Assembly (NCBI GenBank): GCA_026400845.1
Contig: JAPLOH010000110.1
Coordinates: 1 to 64,000 of the forward strand
Length of the DNA stretch: 64,000 nt
Source of the DNA: Alphaproteobacteria bacterium
GTDB taxonomy: Bacteria; Pseudomonadota; Alphaproteobacteria; Acetobacterales; Acetobacteraceae
Reading direction: 5' to 3'
Shown: piece by piece, positions 34,981 to 44,183 of the stretch
Position numbering within the stretch: position 1 is the first letter of the stretch
Layout: the number at the start of each line of letters is the position of its first letter
Position numbers and translations under genes: made by a program
Notes under the pieces: model-generated
Databases searched by the model: none
Seen by the model: only the letters and a program-made list of their open reading frames with translations
Told to the model about the DNA's origin: nothing

Positions 34981-36234
34981 TCAGAGCTGCGAGGCCAGCG
35001 CGGCCGAAACCTTGGCCACGAAGGCGTCGGTCGTCATCGTATTGTCGTTCCAGAACGCCGAGATGATGTCCTCGACCGCGCCGGTCAGCGCGGGCGGCGA
35101 GAGCAGCTCGTTGGCGGGGATCTGGGCGGCCTTGTTGGCGACCGAGGCGACCGCCTTCTGGGCGCAGATGTCGAGCGACTTCACGTCAAGGTCGGTGCGC
35201 GACGGGATCGAACCCTTCTTCTGGGCGAACTCGAGCTGGGTCGCCGGCGCCATCATGGTCGAGGCCAGCAGGGTCTGCGCCTTGGCGACATCGGCCGTCT
35301 TCGGCTTGGGGAAGGCGAACACGTCGCCGCCCATCACATAGCCGCCGCCATGGTCGGACACCACGGTGCAGCCGTATTCCTTGCCCGGGGTCTGGCCGGC
35401 GGCGGTGAATTCGCCCTTCGCCCAGTCGCCCATCATCTGCATGCCGGCCTTTCCCTGGATCACCATGGTGGTGGCGTCATTCCAGTTGCGGCCCGGCGAA
35501 CCCGGATCGACGTATCCCTTCAAGCGGCGATAGGTCTCGGCGACTTTGCGGAAGCCCGGGCCCTTGACGAAGCCCTGGTCGCGCTTGCCCCACAGCTTGA
35601 CGAAGCCGTCCGCGCCGCCGACACCGGCCAGCACGTTGTTGAACATGTTGCGCTCCCAGTTTTTCTGGTCGCCGAATGCCAGCGGGATCAGCCCGGCCGC
35701 CTTGAGCTTGTCGAGCTGGACGAACAGGTCATCCCAGTTTTTCGGCTCGGTCGCGCCGGCCTTGGCGAAGGCTGCGGTGGAGTAGAAGAACCAGTTCTGC
35801 CCATGGATGTTCACCGGCACCGCGTAGGCGTGGCCATTCCGCGTCACCGCCTCGAGGATGGCGGGCGGGACGATCGCCTTCCAGTTCTGCGACGCGGCCA
35901 CCGCGTCGACATCGGCGAGCAGCCCGGCCTCGACCAGTTCGTCGAACTGCTTGCCGGTGTTGAACTGCATCGCTGTCGGCGGGTTGCCGCCGATGGTGCG
36001 GTTGATGGCGGCGGTGCGGGCGTTGGGGCCACCGGCGATGGCAGTATCGACCCATTTGCCGCCGGCCTTGGTGAACTGGTCGGCGAACACCTTCACGGCA
36101 GCCGATTCACCGCCCGAGGTCCACCAATGGATCACCTCGGCGGTCTGCGCCGCGGCCGGCGTGGCAAAGCCGAGCACCGTGGCAGCGGCACAAGACAACA
36201 GATATCGCTTCGACAACACGGCGCGTCTCCCCAT
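34981..36234 (-). CDS. Sugar ABC transporter substrate-binding protein (glucose/mannose type)
   Basis: This 417-residue periplasmic protein has a signal peptide (YLLSCAAATVLGFATPAAAQ), then AEVIHWWTSGGESAAVKVFADQFTKAGG, which resembles the glucose/mannose-binding GtsA family. It is the first gene of the minus-strand operon, faces the LacI-type regulator across 149 bases and is likely the most strongly expressed member. The imported sugar cannot be fixed from the sequence alone. Confidence 0.9.
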   Translation of the reverse strand: MGRRAVLSKRYLLSCAAATVLGFATPAAAQTAEVIHWWTSGGESAAVKVFADQFTKAGGKWVDTAIAGGPNARTAAINRTIGGNPPTAMQFNTGKQFDELVEAGLLADVDAVAASQNWKAIVPPAILEAVTRNGHAYAVPVNIHGQNWFFYSTAAFAKAGATEPKNWDDLFVQLDKLKAAGLIPLAFGDQKNWERNMFNNVLAGVGGADGFVKLWGKRDQGFVKGPGFRKVAETYRRLKGYVDPGSPGRNWNDATTMVIQGKAGMQMMGDWAKGEFTAAGQTPGKEYGCTVVSDHGGGYVMGGDVFAFPKPKTADVAKAQTLLASTMMAPATQLEFAQKKGSIPSRTDLDVKSLDICAQKAVASVANKAAQIPANELLSPPALTGAVEDIISAFWNDNTMTTDAFVAKVSAALASQL

Positions 36235-36316
36235 TTGGTTTCTTGGTCGGTGGTCTGATGTTATCTCAGGCGGGCCAGTCCCGTCACGATATTACGCGCC
36301 GGGGCATAACTGGGTC

Positions 36317-36332
36317 ATACAAACGATTGCAA
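36317..36332. promoter_or_regulatory. Probable LacI-family operator
   Basis: ATACAAACGATTGCAA (complement TTGCAATCGTTTGTAT) fits the LacI/GalR-family pattern TTGnAAnCGnTTnCAA around a central CG, with imperfect symmetry at the ends. It lies between the divergent transporter operon and the regulator gene, 85 bases from the first and 52 bases from the second start codon, and so is well placed to repress both. Confidence 0.75.
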
Positions 36333-36383
36333 AGATCGGTCAAGCCATTGTCGCATCGCGCTGTGCGGCGCAAGGATCGCGCC

Positions 36384-37388
36384 ATGATCGCGCCGCACAT
36401 GACCGAGCCCGCGCCGAACCGGCCCAGGATGGAGGATATCGCCCGTCTCGCCGGCGTCTCGGTCTCCACTGTCAGCCGGGCGCTGGCGGGCTCGCCCAGG
36501 GTGACCGGGGACACGCGCGAACGCATCGAGGCGGCGGTGCGGCAGACCGGCTACGTGGTGAACCAGGTCGCCCAGGGTTTGCGCCTGCAGCGCAGCCGGC
36601 AGTTGCTGGTGCTGCTGCCCACCATCGCCAACCCCTTCTTCGCCGAAGTCGTCCAGGGCATCGAGGAGGCCGCGGGCGCCGCCGGCTATGGCGTGCTGGT
36701 CGGCTCCACCGAGGGGGACCCGGCCCGCGAGGCAGTGCTGGCCCGCCAGCTCCTCACCGGCGTGGTCGACGGGCTGGTACTGCTCACCGGGCGCATCCCC
36801 GCCGGGCTCGACGTGCCATCCCTCGCCGGCCAGGTGGTCGCGGTTTCAGAGACCATCCCCGGCGCCGACCTGCCGACGATCGGCATCGACAACGCAGCCG
36901 CGGCCCAGACTGCCGTCGATCACCTGCGCGGCCTCGGCCATCGCGCGATCGCCCATATCGCCGGACCGCCCGGCAACGTTCTCACCGCCCAGCGCATCGA
37001 AGGATGGCGCCGCGCCACCGGCACTCATGCCGTCCTCGCCTTTGGTGACTTCACAATGGCATCCGGGGAAGCTGCCATGGCAGAGCTCCTCGCCCAACTC
37101 CCTCGCCCCACGGCCGTCTTCTGCGCCAACGACGAAATGGCGATCGGCGCCATCAAGGCTGCCCGCGATGCCGGGCTGCGGGTGCCGGAAGACCTCTCGG
37201 TGATCGGCTTCGACGACATCAGCTTCGCTGCCTTCACCCACCCCCCGCTCACGACCATCCGCCAACCCCGCCGCGAATTCGGCCAGGCCGCCGTCGCTGC
37301 CCTGCTCGCTGGCCAAGCCCCCCCGCACCTCGCCTACACCCTGATCGTCCGTGCAAGCACTGCGCCGCCCGGGGATGATACCCATTGA
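36384..37388 (+). CDS. LacI-family transcriptional regulator
   Basis: This 334-residue repressor has an N-terminal helix-turn-helix and hinge helix (MEDIARLAGVSVSTVSRALAGSPRVT, RQTGYVVNQVAQGL) and a periplasmic-binding-protein-like sensor domain ending VIGFDDISFAAFTHPPLTTIRQP. ATG 36384 has AAGGA upstream; ATG 36399 is an alternative. Its position opposite the sugar operon and the operator between them indicate local control, with a sugar or catabolic intermediate as inducer (inference). Confidence 0.9.
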   Translation: MIAPHMTEPAPNRPRMEDIARLAGVSVSTVSRALAGSPRVTGDTRERIEAAVRQTGYVVNQVAQGLRLQRSRQLLVLLPTIANPFFAEVVQGIEEAAGAAGYGVLVGSTEGDPAREAVLARQLLTGVVDGLVLLTGRIPAGLDVPSLAGQVVAVSETIPGADLPTIGIDNAAAAQTAVDHLRGLGHRAIAHIAGPPGNVLTAQRIEGWRRATGTHAVLAFGDFTMASGEAAMAELLAQLPRPTAVFCANDEMAIGAIKAARDAGLRVPEDLSVIGFDDISFAAFTHPPLTTIRQPRREFGQAAVAALLAGQAPPHLAYTLIVRASTAPPGDDTH

Positions 37389-37635
37389 TGTTGATTGGGT
37401 TGCTGGGTGGGTAGCGGAGGTCGGGGCGTCGGTTTCCAGCTTGCGCTTTTGCTGATTTGCCTTGGCCTCCCGTGCCACCGCGCCGGGATCAGGATCGGCG
37501 GGAAGCCAGTCCAGCAATTCGCTGAACTGGCCCCTTGGGAGCAATGTTATGTTCCATATATGTTATTATAACACGATCAATCAGAAGCGTGACGAGAACT
37601 ACTTCAACGCAAATGGTGCGAGGCTCTCGCCGTCT
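37389..37635. other. Intergenic region with AT-rich patch and a possible gene remnant
   Basis: This 247-base gap lies between two convergent genes. The minus strand has an open stretch from 37544 (MLPRGQFSELLDWLPADPDPGAVAREAKANQQKRKLETDAPT) that runs into the LacI gene, preceded by a markedly AT-rich patch at about 37545-37580. It may be the head of a lost gene; I recognise no family. No terminator was seen. Confidence 0.35.
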
Positions 37636-39063
37636 CTACTCCGCCACCGGCCGCGTGCGGATGGGTGGTTGCACCTCGGGGGGCAATGGCGAGACGTAGG
37701 GGTTGTCGCGGGTGCGTTCGGCGAGGTCGGCCTTGGCTTCGGCGATCAGGGTGGGGCTCTTGATGGCGTCGATCGCGGTGCCGGCCATGACTTTGGCGAC
37801 GTGGACCATGCCTTTCTTGGCGAGGGCGGATTTGCCTTGGGCGGTCATCTGCCAGGAGTGGAAGGGCGTGCCGATGGCCACCGTGGCGCCGTCGGCCTGG
37901 ACGAGCGGGACGTTCCAGGAGACGTCGCCGACGTCGGTGGAGCCCAGCATGGCTTCGCCGCGCAGGCCGAGGGGGACGATGAAGTCGGCGAGCGGCTGGT
38001 CGCGGCGGATGGGCAGGCCAGCGCGGCGATATTGGGTGCTGATGTCGCCGTCGGTGAGGGTGGCGCGGATGCCCTCGGCGAAATCGCGGTCTTCGGCGTC
38101 GAAGGGTGGCGGGCCGAGGCGCAGGAGGTTCGCGTGCATGGCGTGGTCGAGCGGAGTGTTGCCCATGAGGTTGGAGACGGCGGAGATGGTTTGCATTTCG
38201 ACGCGGGTCTCGGTCATCAACGCCGCGCCTTGGGCGACTTTCTTCACGCGCTCGACGAGGGCGAACATTTCGCCGAGGTCGCGCGCGCGAATGGCGTAGC
38301 GCACCTTGGCGTTGGCCTGCACCACGTTGGGGGCGATGCCGCCGGTTTCCAGCAGGGCATAGTGGATGCGCGCGTCGGACGGCATGTGTTCGCGCAGGTA
38401 GTTGACGCCGACATTCATCAGTTCGACGGCATCGAGCGCGGAGCGGCCGAGATGGGGTGAGGCGGCAGCATGGCTGGCGCGGCCGATGAAGGCGAAGTCC
38501 ATGCGGGTGTTGGCGAGGCTCATCGCGTCGTTCACGCCGGCGAAGGGCATGGAGTGCCAGGTGATGGCGATATCGACGTCATCGAAGCAGCCCGCGCGGA
38601 CCATGAAGGCCTTGGCGGCGCCGCCTTCCTCGGCGGGGCAGCCGTAGTAGCGCACGCGGCCTTTGACGCCGTTTTCGGCCAGCCAGTCCTTCACCGCGGC
38701 GGCGGCGAGCAGAGCGCCGGAGCCGAGCAGATTATGGCCACAGCCATGGCCCATGCCGTCGCCCGGCAGTGGGCGCGGCTCGGCGACGCCAGCCTCCTGG
38801 GAGAGGCCGGGGAGTGCGTCGTACTCGCCGAGGATGGCAATCACCGGGCCTTCCTCGCCCGCCTCGCCCATCACGGCGGTTGGGATGCCCGCGAGGTCGC
38901 GGGTGATGCGGAAGCCCTCGGCCTCCAGCATCGCGGTATGCTCGGCGACGGCGGCGAATTCGGTATAGGCGATCTCCGGCTTGTCCCAGATGCGGTCGCT
39001 GAGGGCTTCGTACTGGTCCTTGCGGACATCGACGAGTTGCCAGATCCGTTCGCTGTTCTGCAC
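37636..39063 (-). CDS. M20-family amidohydrolase (AbgB-like)
   Basis: This 475-residue metallohydrolase starts with GTG 39063, with a perfect AGGAGG upstream. Zinc-site motifs are GDGMGHGCGHNLLGSGALLAA and YGCPAEEGGAAKAFM, and the dimerisation/lid domain follows (FAFIGRASHAAASPHLGRSALDAVELM). The layout matches p-aminobenzoyl-glutamate hydrolase subunit B and related peptidase/aminoacylase enzymes. It lies 22 bases after the dnaQ stop and may share its transcript. Confidence 0.88.
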   Translation of the reverse strand: MQNSERIWQLVDVRKDQYEALSDRIWDKPEIAYTEFAAVAEHTAMLEAEGFRITRDLAGIPTAVMGEAGEEGPVIAILGEYDALPGLSQEAGVAEPRPLPGDGMGHGCGHNLLGSGALLAAAAVKDWLAENGVKGRVRYYGCPAEEGGAAKAFMVRAGCFDDVDIAITWHSMPFAGVNDAMSLANTRMDFAFIGRASHAAASPHLGRSALDAVELMNVGVNYLREHMPSDARIHYALLETGGIAPNVVQANAKVRYAIRARDLGEMFALVERVKKVAQGAALMTETRVEMQTISAVSNLMGNTPLDHAMHANLLRLGPPPFDAEDRDFAEGIRATLTDGDISTQYRRAGLPIRRDQPLADFIVPLGLRGEAMLGSTDVGDVSWNVPLVQADGATVAIGTPFHSWQMTAQGKSALAKKGMVHVAKVMAGTAIDAIKSPTLIAEAKADLAERTRDNPYVSPLPPEVQPPIRTRPVAE

Positions 39064-39085
39064 GGCGTGCCTCCTGTGGGCGGGT

Positions 39086-39763
39086 TCAGGTATTCCAGAG
39101 CGGGGATTTAAGCTTGCCGAGAAAGGCCGCGTGGGCGGCGAGTTCGCCCTCATTCGGCGCGATCGGGCGCGGGATGCGCGGCCCCTCGGCGGCGTAGGTG
39201 GCGATTTGCAGGCTCGTCTGTTCCTCGGTGGCGAGCGAGAGGCCACGTTGGCGGCCGCCGGTGAGCTCGACATAGACTTCGGACAGCAGTTTGCAGTCGA
39301 GCAGGGCGTTGTGGGTGGTGCGCTCGGAGAGATCGATATCAAAGCGGCGGCACAGCGCGTCGAGGCTGTTGGGGAGGCCTGGAAAGCGCGTTTTGGCGAG
39401 GGCCAGCGTGTCGACCATGCGGGCGCGGTCGAGCGAAAGGCGGCCGCAGCGGGCGAATTCGGCGTTGAGGAAGTTAAAGTCGAACGGCGCGTTGTGGGCC
39501 ACGAGGGGGCCGTCGCCGAAGAATTCCAGCAGGTCGTCGACGATTTCCTCGAAGCGGGGCGCATCGCGCAGCTTGTCGATGGTAATGCCGTGGATGCGCA
39601 CGACGTCGTCGGGGATGTCGCGCTGCGGATGGATGAGGCGGTGGAAGGACTTGCCGGTCGGCAGGTCGTTGTCGAGCTCAAGTGCCGCGACTTCGATCAC
39701 CCGATCGCCCTTGAGGGGATCGAGGCCGGTGGTCTCGGTGTCGAACAATACGGAACGGGTCAT
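39086..39763 (-). CDS. dnaQ: DNA polymerase III epsilon subunit (3'-5' exonuclease)
   Basis: This 225-residue DEDDh exonuclease has Exo I FDTETTGLDP, Exo II VAHNAPFDFNFLNAEF and Exo III TTHNALLDCKLLSEVYVEL. It proofreads for the replicative polymerase. The start overlaps the coaE stop (ATGA, 39760-39763), an arrangement common in Alphaproteobacteria. Confidence 0.93.
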   Translation of the reverse strand: MTRSVLFDTETTGLDPLKGDRVIEVAALELDNDLPTGKSFHRLIHPQRDIPDDVVRIHGITIDKLRDAPRFEEIVDDLLEFFGDGPLVAHNAPFDFNFLNAEFARCGRLSLDRARMVDTLALAKTRFPGLPNSLDALCRRFDIDLSERTTHNALLDCKLLSEVYVELTGGRQRGLSLATEEQTSLQIATYAAEGPRIPRPIAPNEGELAAHAAFLGKLKSPLWNT

Positions 39764-40347
39764 GCGTGCAGTATGTGCAGGAAGCGGCGCAGGGTGCGCA
39801 AGGCGTGGAAGCGGGAGAGCCCGGTGTTGACCACCAGATCGGCCTGGCGCCGCTTGGCGCGGTCGGGCATTTGGCGGGCAATGAAGGCCTCGACTTGGGC
39901 GCGATCCATAGTGCGGCGCAGCAGCACGCGATGGACCTGCACCGCCTTGGGGGCGGAGACCACGAGGATGAGGTCCACGTAGGGGCGGCGCGCGGTTTCC
40001 AGCAGCAGCGGAATATCGAGCACCGCGGCCCGGCAGGCGCGGCGGCGGGCGCGGGCCAGGAAGGCCAGTTCCTCCTCGCGCACCATCGGGTGGATGATGT
40101 GGTTGAGGATGGCGAATCCGTCGGGTCGGGCGATGGCGGCGGCTCGCAGCGCCGCGCGGTCAAGTCGGTTGTCGCTGATGGTACCGGGGAAGGCGGCGGC
40201 AATCGCCGGCAAGGCGCGACCGCCGGGGGCCTGCAATGCGCGCACGCAGGCGTCGGCGTCGAACACCGGGATGCGGGTGCGGCGGAAAAACCCCGCCGCG
40301 GTGGACTTGCCCATGCCGATGCCGCCGGTCAGGCCGATGATCTTCAT
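39760..40347 (-). CDS. coaE: Dephospho-CoA kinase CoaE
   Basis: This 195-residue kinase has the P-loop GLTGGIGMGKSTAAGFF at the very start and the CoaE features DADACVRALQ and DIPLLLETARRPYVDLILVV. It phosphorylates the 3'-OH of dephospho-CoA in the last step of CoA synthesis. It heads the coaE-dnaQ(-M20) minus-strand group and is divergent from the ABC ATPase gene. Confidence 0.93.
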   Translation of the reverse strand: MKIIGLTGGIGMGKSTAAGFFRRTRIPVFDADACVRALQAPGGRALPAIAAAFPGTISDNRLDRAALRAAAIARPDGFAILNHIIHPMVREEELAFLARARRRACRAAVLDIPLLLETARRPYVDLILVVSAPKAVQVHRVLLRRTMDRAQVEAFIARQMPDRAKRRQADLVVNTGLSRFHALRTLRRFLHILHA

Positions 40348-40468
40348 GCGTGCTCGCCTCCCCGGGGGGTCATCTCTGGCGCCGCCGGTATGGCGGGCGC
40401 TACCATGGAACTGTCACATGCCATGCAGTCCGTGCAAAGCTATGGAGGGGCAGGAGACCAGCCGCGTG

Positions 40469-41536
40469 ATGCCAGCCGAGCAGACCCGTACCGCAACCAC
40501 CGGCGCCGCCGTGCGGTTGACCAACGTCGCGCGCCGCTGGGGCAGCGTCGCGGCGCTCGATGGCGTGTCGCTGACGGTGGCGGCCGGCACATTTTGCGTG
40601 CTGCTCGGCCCGTCCGGCTGCGGCAAAACCACGTGCCTGCGCATCGTCGCCGGGTTGGAGACCGCGAGCGGGGGGACGGTGGAGATCGGCGGGCGGGACG
40701 TCACCAACCTGCCGCCGGCGGAACGGGGGGTGGCGATGGTGTTCCAGTCCTACGCGCTGTTCCCGCATCTCAACGTCGCCGAGAACATCGTATTTGGTCT
40801 CCGGGCGCGCAGCGTTGCGCCGGCGGAGCGCAAGCGGCGGCTCGATCGGGCAGTGGAAATCCTCGGCATCGGCCATCTGCTCGCCCGCCGTCCCGCTCAG
40901 CTTTCGGGCGGGCAGCAACAGCGCGTTGCCCTCGGCCGCGCCATCGTCGCCGAGGCGCCGGTGTGCCTGATGGATGAGCCGCTTTCGAACCTGGACGCGC
41001 AGCTGCGCGCCGATATGCGCCGGGAAATCCTGGCTTTGCAGCGCCGCCTCGGCATCACCATGCTGTACGTCACCCATGACCAGACCGAGGCGATGGGCAT
41101 GGCCGACCAGGTGGTGCTGCTGCGCGACGGGCATATCGAGCAGGACGCCCCGCCGGCGGATGTCTACGCGACGCCGGCCACCGCGTTTGCCGCCAGCTTC
41201 ATCGGCACCCCGCCGATGAACCTGATCAAATTACCGGACTCCGGCACCATTGCCGGCGCCCTCCTCGGCCCGCCCGGCGTGGGCCTGCTTGCCGGCATCC
41301 GCCCGGAGTCGCTACGGCTCGGCGGGCAGGGCATTTCCGCCGTTGTCTCCCATGCCGAGTATCTCGGCGCCGACACCGTCGTCGCCTGCCGGCTCGCTGA
41401 CGGCCAGAGCCTGCTCGCCCGCCTGCCCGGCCGCGCCGGCCTGCCCGACGGGGCGGCGGTGACCTTCGATTTCGACCGCGCCGACCTGCATCTGTTCGAC
41501 GCCGCCAGCGGGCGGCGCCTTCCCACCAACGCCTGA
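40469..41536 (+). CDS. ABC transporter ATP-binding protein (Ugp/spermidine type)
   Basis: This 355-residue ATPase has Walker A GPSGCGKTTCLR, Q-loop VFQSYALFPHLNV, signature LSGGQQQRVALGRAIV, Walker B VCLMDEPLSNLD and H-loop LYVTHDQTEAMGM, and a C-terminal TOBE region (GIRPESLRLGG). ATG 40469 with AGGAG upstream is chosen; GTG 40466 or ATG 40442 are alternatives. It heads an operon with two binding proteins and two permeases, in the UgpC role. Confidence 0.91.
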   Translation: MPAEQTRTATTGAAVRLTNVARRWGSVAALDGVSLTVAAGTFCVLLGPSGCGKTTCLRIVAGLETASGGTVEIGGRDVTNLPPAERGVAMVFQSYALFPHLNVAENIVFGLRARSVAPAERKRRLDRAVEILGIGHLLARRPAQLSGGQQQRVALGRAIVAEAPVCLMDEPLSNLDAQLRADMRREILALQRRLGITMLYVTHDQTEAMGMADQVVLLRDGHIEQDAPPADVYATPATAFAASFIGTPPMNLIKLPDSGTIAGALLGPPGVGLLAGIRPESLRLGGQGISAVVSHAEYLGADTVVACRLADGQSLLARLPGRAGLPDGAAVTFDFDRADLHLFDAASGRRLPTNA

Positions 41537-41548
41537 AGCGAGGACCCC

Positions 41549-42865
41549 ATGCGCAATATCGCCACCACCCACCGCACGCTGCCCCGTCGTACGCTTATCG
41601 GGGCCACCGCTGCCACGCTCGCGGCCCCGTCGATCCTGGGCGCCCAGGGCAAGACCACCGTCGAGTTCTACTTCCCCGTCGCCGTCGGCGGCCCGATCAC
41701 CAAGATCATCGACGGCTACTGCACCGAATTCATGGCTGCCAACACCGACATTGAGGTGAAGCCGATCTACGCCGGCTCCTATGTCGACACGCTGACCAAA
41801 GCGATCACCGCGACCAAGGCCGGCCAGGGCCCGCAGATGGCCCTGGTGCTTGCCGTCGACGCCTACACGCTGATCGACGACGAGCTGATCCTGCCGTTCG
41901 ACACGCTTGCCACCTCGGACGCCGACAAGGCCTGGCTCAAGAGCTTCTACCCGGCCTTCATGGCCAACGGCACCATCGACGGGCATGTCTGGGGCATTCC
42001 GTTCCAGCGTTCGACGATCGTCGCCTATTGGAACAAGGAAATCTTTAAGGAGATCGGCCTCGACCCCGAGAAAGGCCCGGCCTCCTGGGCCGAGAACGCC
42101 GAATGGACCGCCAAGGCGACCAAGCGTGAGGGCGACAAGGTCTCGCGCTGGGGCATCCAGATACCCGGCGACGGCTTCACCTACTGGCTCTACCAGGCGA
42201 TGGCGGCCCAGGCCGGCGTCGAGCTCGCCGGCGACAATGGCCGCAGGACGGATTTCAACTCCGCCGGTGCCGTCGAGGGCCTGCAATTCTGGCTCGATCT
42301 GATGAACAAGCACCGCTCGCACCCAACCGGCATTTCCGCCTGGGGCACCGGTCCGCGCGACTTCCTCGAAGGCACTACCGCGGTGATCTGGCACACCACG
42401 GGCAACCTCACCAACATCAAGAACAACGCCAAATTCCCCTTTGGCGTCGCCATGCTGCCGGCCGGCAAGCGCCGTGGCTCGCCCGCCGGCGGCGGCAACT
42501 TCCATCTCTTCAAGGGCGCCACCCCCGCCCAGCAGCAGGCCAGCCTGCGCTTCCTGCGCTGGCTCACCTCGCCCGAGAAGGCCGCCGCCTGGGGCATGGC
42601 CACCGGCTACGTCGCCACCCGCCCCGATGCCTGGGAGACCCCGACGATGAAGGACTATGTTGCCGGTTTCCCGCAGGCCGCGGTGGCGCGCGACCAGCTC
42701 GCCTTCGCCGTGCCCGAACTCTCCACCCACGACAACCAGCGCGTCGCCAAGGCACTCACCGACGAGCTTCAGGCCGCCCTGCTCGGCCGCAAGCCGCCCA
42801 AACAAGCGCTCGACGACGCCCAGGCCGCCGCCACCCGCCTGCTCAAGCCGTACCAGAAGGCCTAA
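41549..42865 (+). CDS. ABC transporter substrate-binding protein, paralogue 1 (UgpB-like)
   Basis: This 438-residue periplasmic protein has a twin-Arg-type leader (LPRRTLIGATAATLAAPSILGAQG), then KTTVEFYFPVAVGGPITKIIDGYCTEFMAANTDIEVKPIYAGSY. It matches the glycerol-3-phosphate/sugar-binding family, in which a conserved FYFPVAVGG segment binds the ligand. It starts 12 bases after the ATPase and is followed by a close paralogue. The ligand may be glycerol-3-phosphate or another glycerophosphodiester or sugar (inference). Confidence 0.88.
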   Translation: MRNIATTHRTLPRRTLIGATAATLAAPSILGAQGKTTVEFYFPVAVGGPITKIIDGYCTEFMAANTDIEVKPIYAGSYVDTLTKAITATKAGQGPQMALVLAVDAYTLIDDELILPFDTLATSDADKAWLKSFYPAFMANGTIDGHVWGIPFQRSTIVAYWNKEIFKEIGLDPEKGPASWAENAEWTAKATKREGDKVSRWGIQIPGDGFTYWLYQAMAAQAGVELAGDNGRRTDFNSAGAVEGLQFWLDLMNKHRSHPTGISAWGTGPRDFLEGTTAVIWHTTGNLTNIKNNAKFPFGVAMLPAGKRRGSPAGGGNFHLFKGATPAQQQASLRFLRWLTSPEKAAAWGMATGYVATRPDAWETPTMKDYVAGFPQAAVARDQLAFAVPELSTHDNQRVAKALTDELQAALLGRKPPKQALDDAQAAATRLLKPYQKA

Positions 42866-42889
42866 CCCACCGAACCCGGAGGAACCGCC

Positions 42890-44176
42890 ATGATCCGTCG
42901 CCGCACACTGCTCGGCGCCACCGCCGCCACGCTCGCCGCCCCCGCTGTAGCGCGGGCACAGGGCGTGAAGATCTCGTTCTACTACCCGATCGCCGTCGGA
43001 GGGCCGATCCCGGCCATCGTCGATGGCTACTGCAAGGAGTTCCAGGCCAAGACCGGCATCGAGGTGGCGCCGGTCTATGCCGGCAACTACGGCGAGACGC
43101 TGACCAAGGCGGTCACCGCCATCAAGGGCGGCTCCGGCCCCGCGATGGCCGTGCTGCTGGCCGCCGAGATGCACGCGCTGCAGGACCTCGACATCCTCGC
43201 CAGCCTTGAGGATGTCGGGCTCGACGCCGAAGGGAAGAAGTGGCTCGAAGGCTTCTACCCCGCGTTCCTCGCCAACAGCCGCGCCGAGGGCAAGCTGTGG
43301 AGCATCCCGTTCCAGCGCTCCACCGCCGTGATGTACTACAACAAGGCCGCCTTCGCCGAAGCCGGGCTCGACCCCGAGAAGTTCCCGCGCACCTGGGCGG
43401 AACTCCAGGCCGCCGCCATCAAGCTCACCAAGAAGGACGCCAGCGGCAAGGTGACCCGCTGGGGCGTGAAGATGGCTGCCGATACCGGCAATGCGCAATG
43501 GACCTTCGGCGCGCTGGCCAACCAGGCCAACCACGTGCTGATGAACGAGGCCGGCACCGAGACCTACTTCAACCACCCCAAGGCGATCGAGGCGCTGGCC
43601 TATTGGCGCGGCCTCGGCACCTCCGGCGCCTCGCCGGAGGGTGTGTCGAACTGGGGCCAGCTGACGCCGGACTTCCTGGAGGGCAACACGGCCATCATCC
43701 AGCACACCACCGGCAACCTCACCAACATGCGTGCGAACGCCAAGTTCCCCTTCGGCATCGTCGGCCTACCCGGCAAGGACGGCCCGCGCACCGTGGTGGG
43801 CGGCGGCAACATCTACTTCTTCAAGAACGCCAACCCCGCCGAACGCAAAGCGGCGCTGGCCTTCGCCCGCTTCCTCGCCGAGCCCGATCGTGCGGCCGAC
43901 TGGTCGATGAAGACCGGCTACATCGCCTCCTCGCCGGCGGCCTACGAGACCAAGACGCTGAAGGACTACATCGCCGGCTTCCCCGCTGCTGACGTGGCGC
44001 GCGGCTATCTGCCGGTGGCCGTCGGCGAGCTGTCCACCTTCGAGAACCAGAAGGTCTATGCGGCGCTGACGAATAATGTGCAGGCGTGCCTTTCCGGGCA
44101 GAAGACGCCGGCGCAGGCGATGGCCGATACGCAGGCGGAGGCGGATCGCATTTTGAAGGCGTACAAGAAGGCGTAA
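42890..44176 (+). CDS. ABC transporter substrate-binding protein, paralogue 2 (UgpB-like)
   Basis: This 428-residue protein is a paralogue of the previous gene: leader MIRRRTLLGATAATLAAPAVARAQ, then GVKISFYYPIAVGGPIPAIVDGYCKEFQAKTGIEVAPVYAGNY, and the shared blocks HTTGNLTNMRANAKFPFG and MKTGYIASSPAAYETKTLKDYIAGFP. The two probably arose by tandem duplication and may bind different ligands through the same permeases. It ends eight bases before a palindromic repeat. Confidence 0.88.
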   Translation: MIRRRTLLGATAATLAAPAVARAQGVKISFYYPIAVGGPIPAIVDGYCKEFQAKTGIEVAPVYAGNYGETLTKAVTAIKGGSGPAMAVLLAAEMHALQDLDILASLEDVGLDAEGKKWLEGFYPAFLANSRAEGKLWSIPFQRSTAVMYYNKAAFAEAGLDPEKFPRTWAELQAAAIKLTKKDASGKVTRWGVKMAADTGNAQWTFGALANQANHVLMNEAGTETYFNHPKAIEALAYWRGLGTSGASPEGVSNWGQLTPDFLEGNTAIIQHTTGNLTNMRANAKFPFGIVGLPGKDGPRTVVGGGNIYFFKNANPAERKAALAFARFLAEPDRAADWSMKTGYIASSPAAYETKTLKDYIAGFPAADVARGYLPVAVGELSTFENQKVYAALTNNVQACLSGQKTPAQAMADTQAEADRILKAYKKA

Positions 44177-44183
44177 GGCAAGT

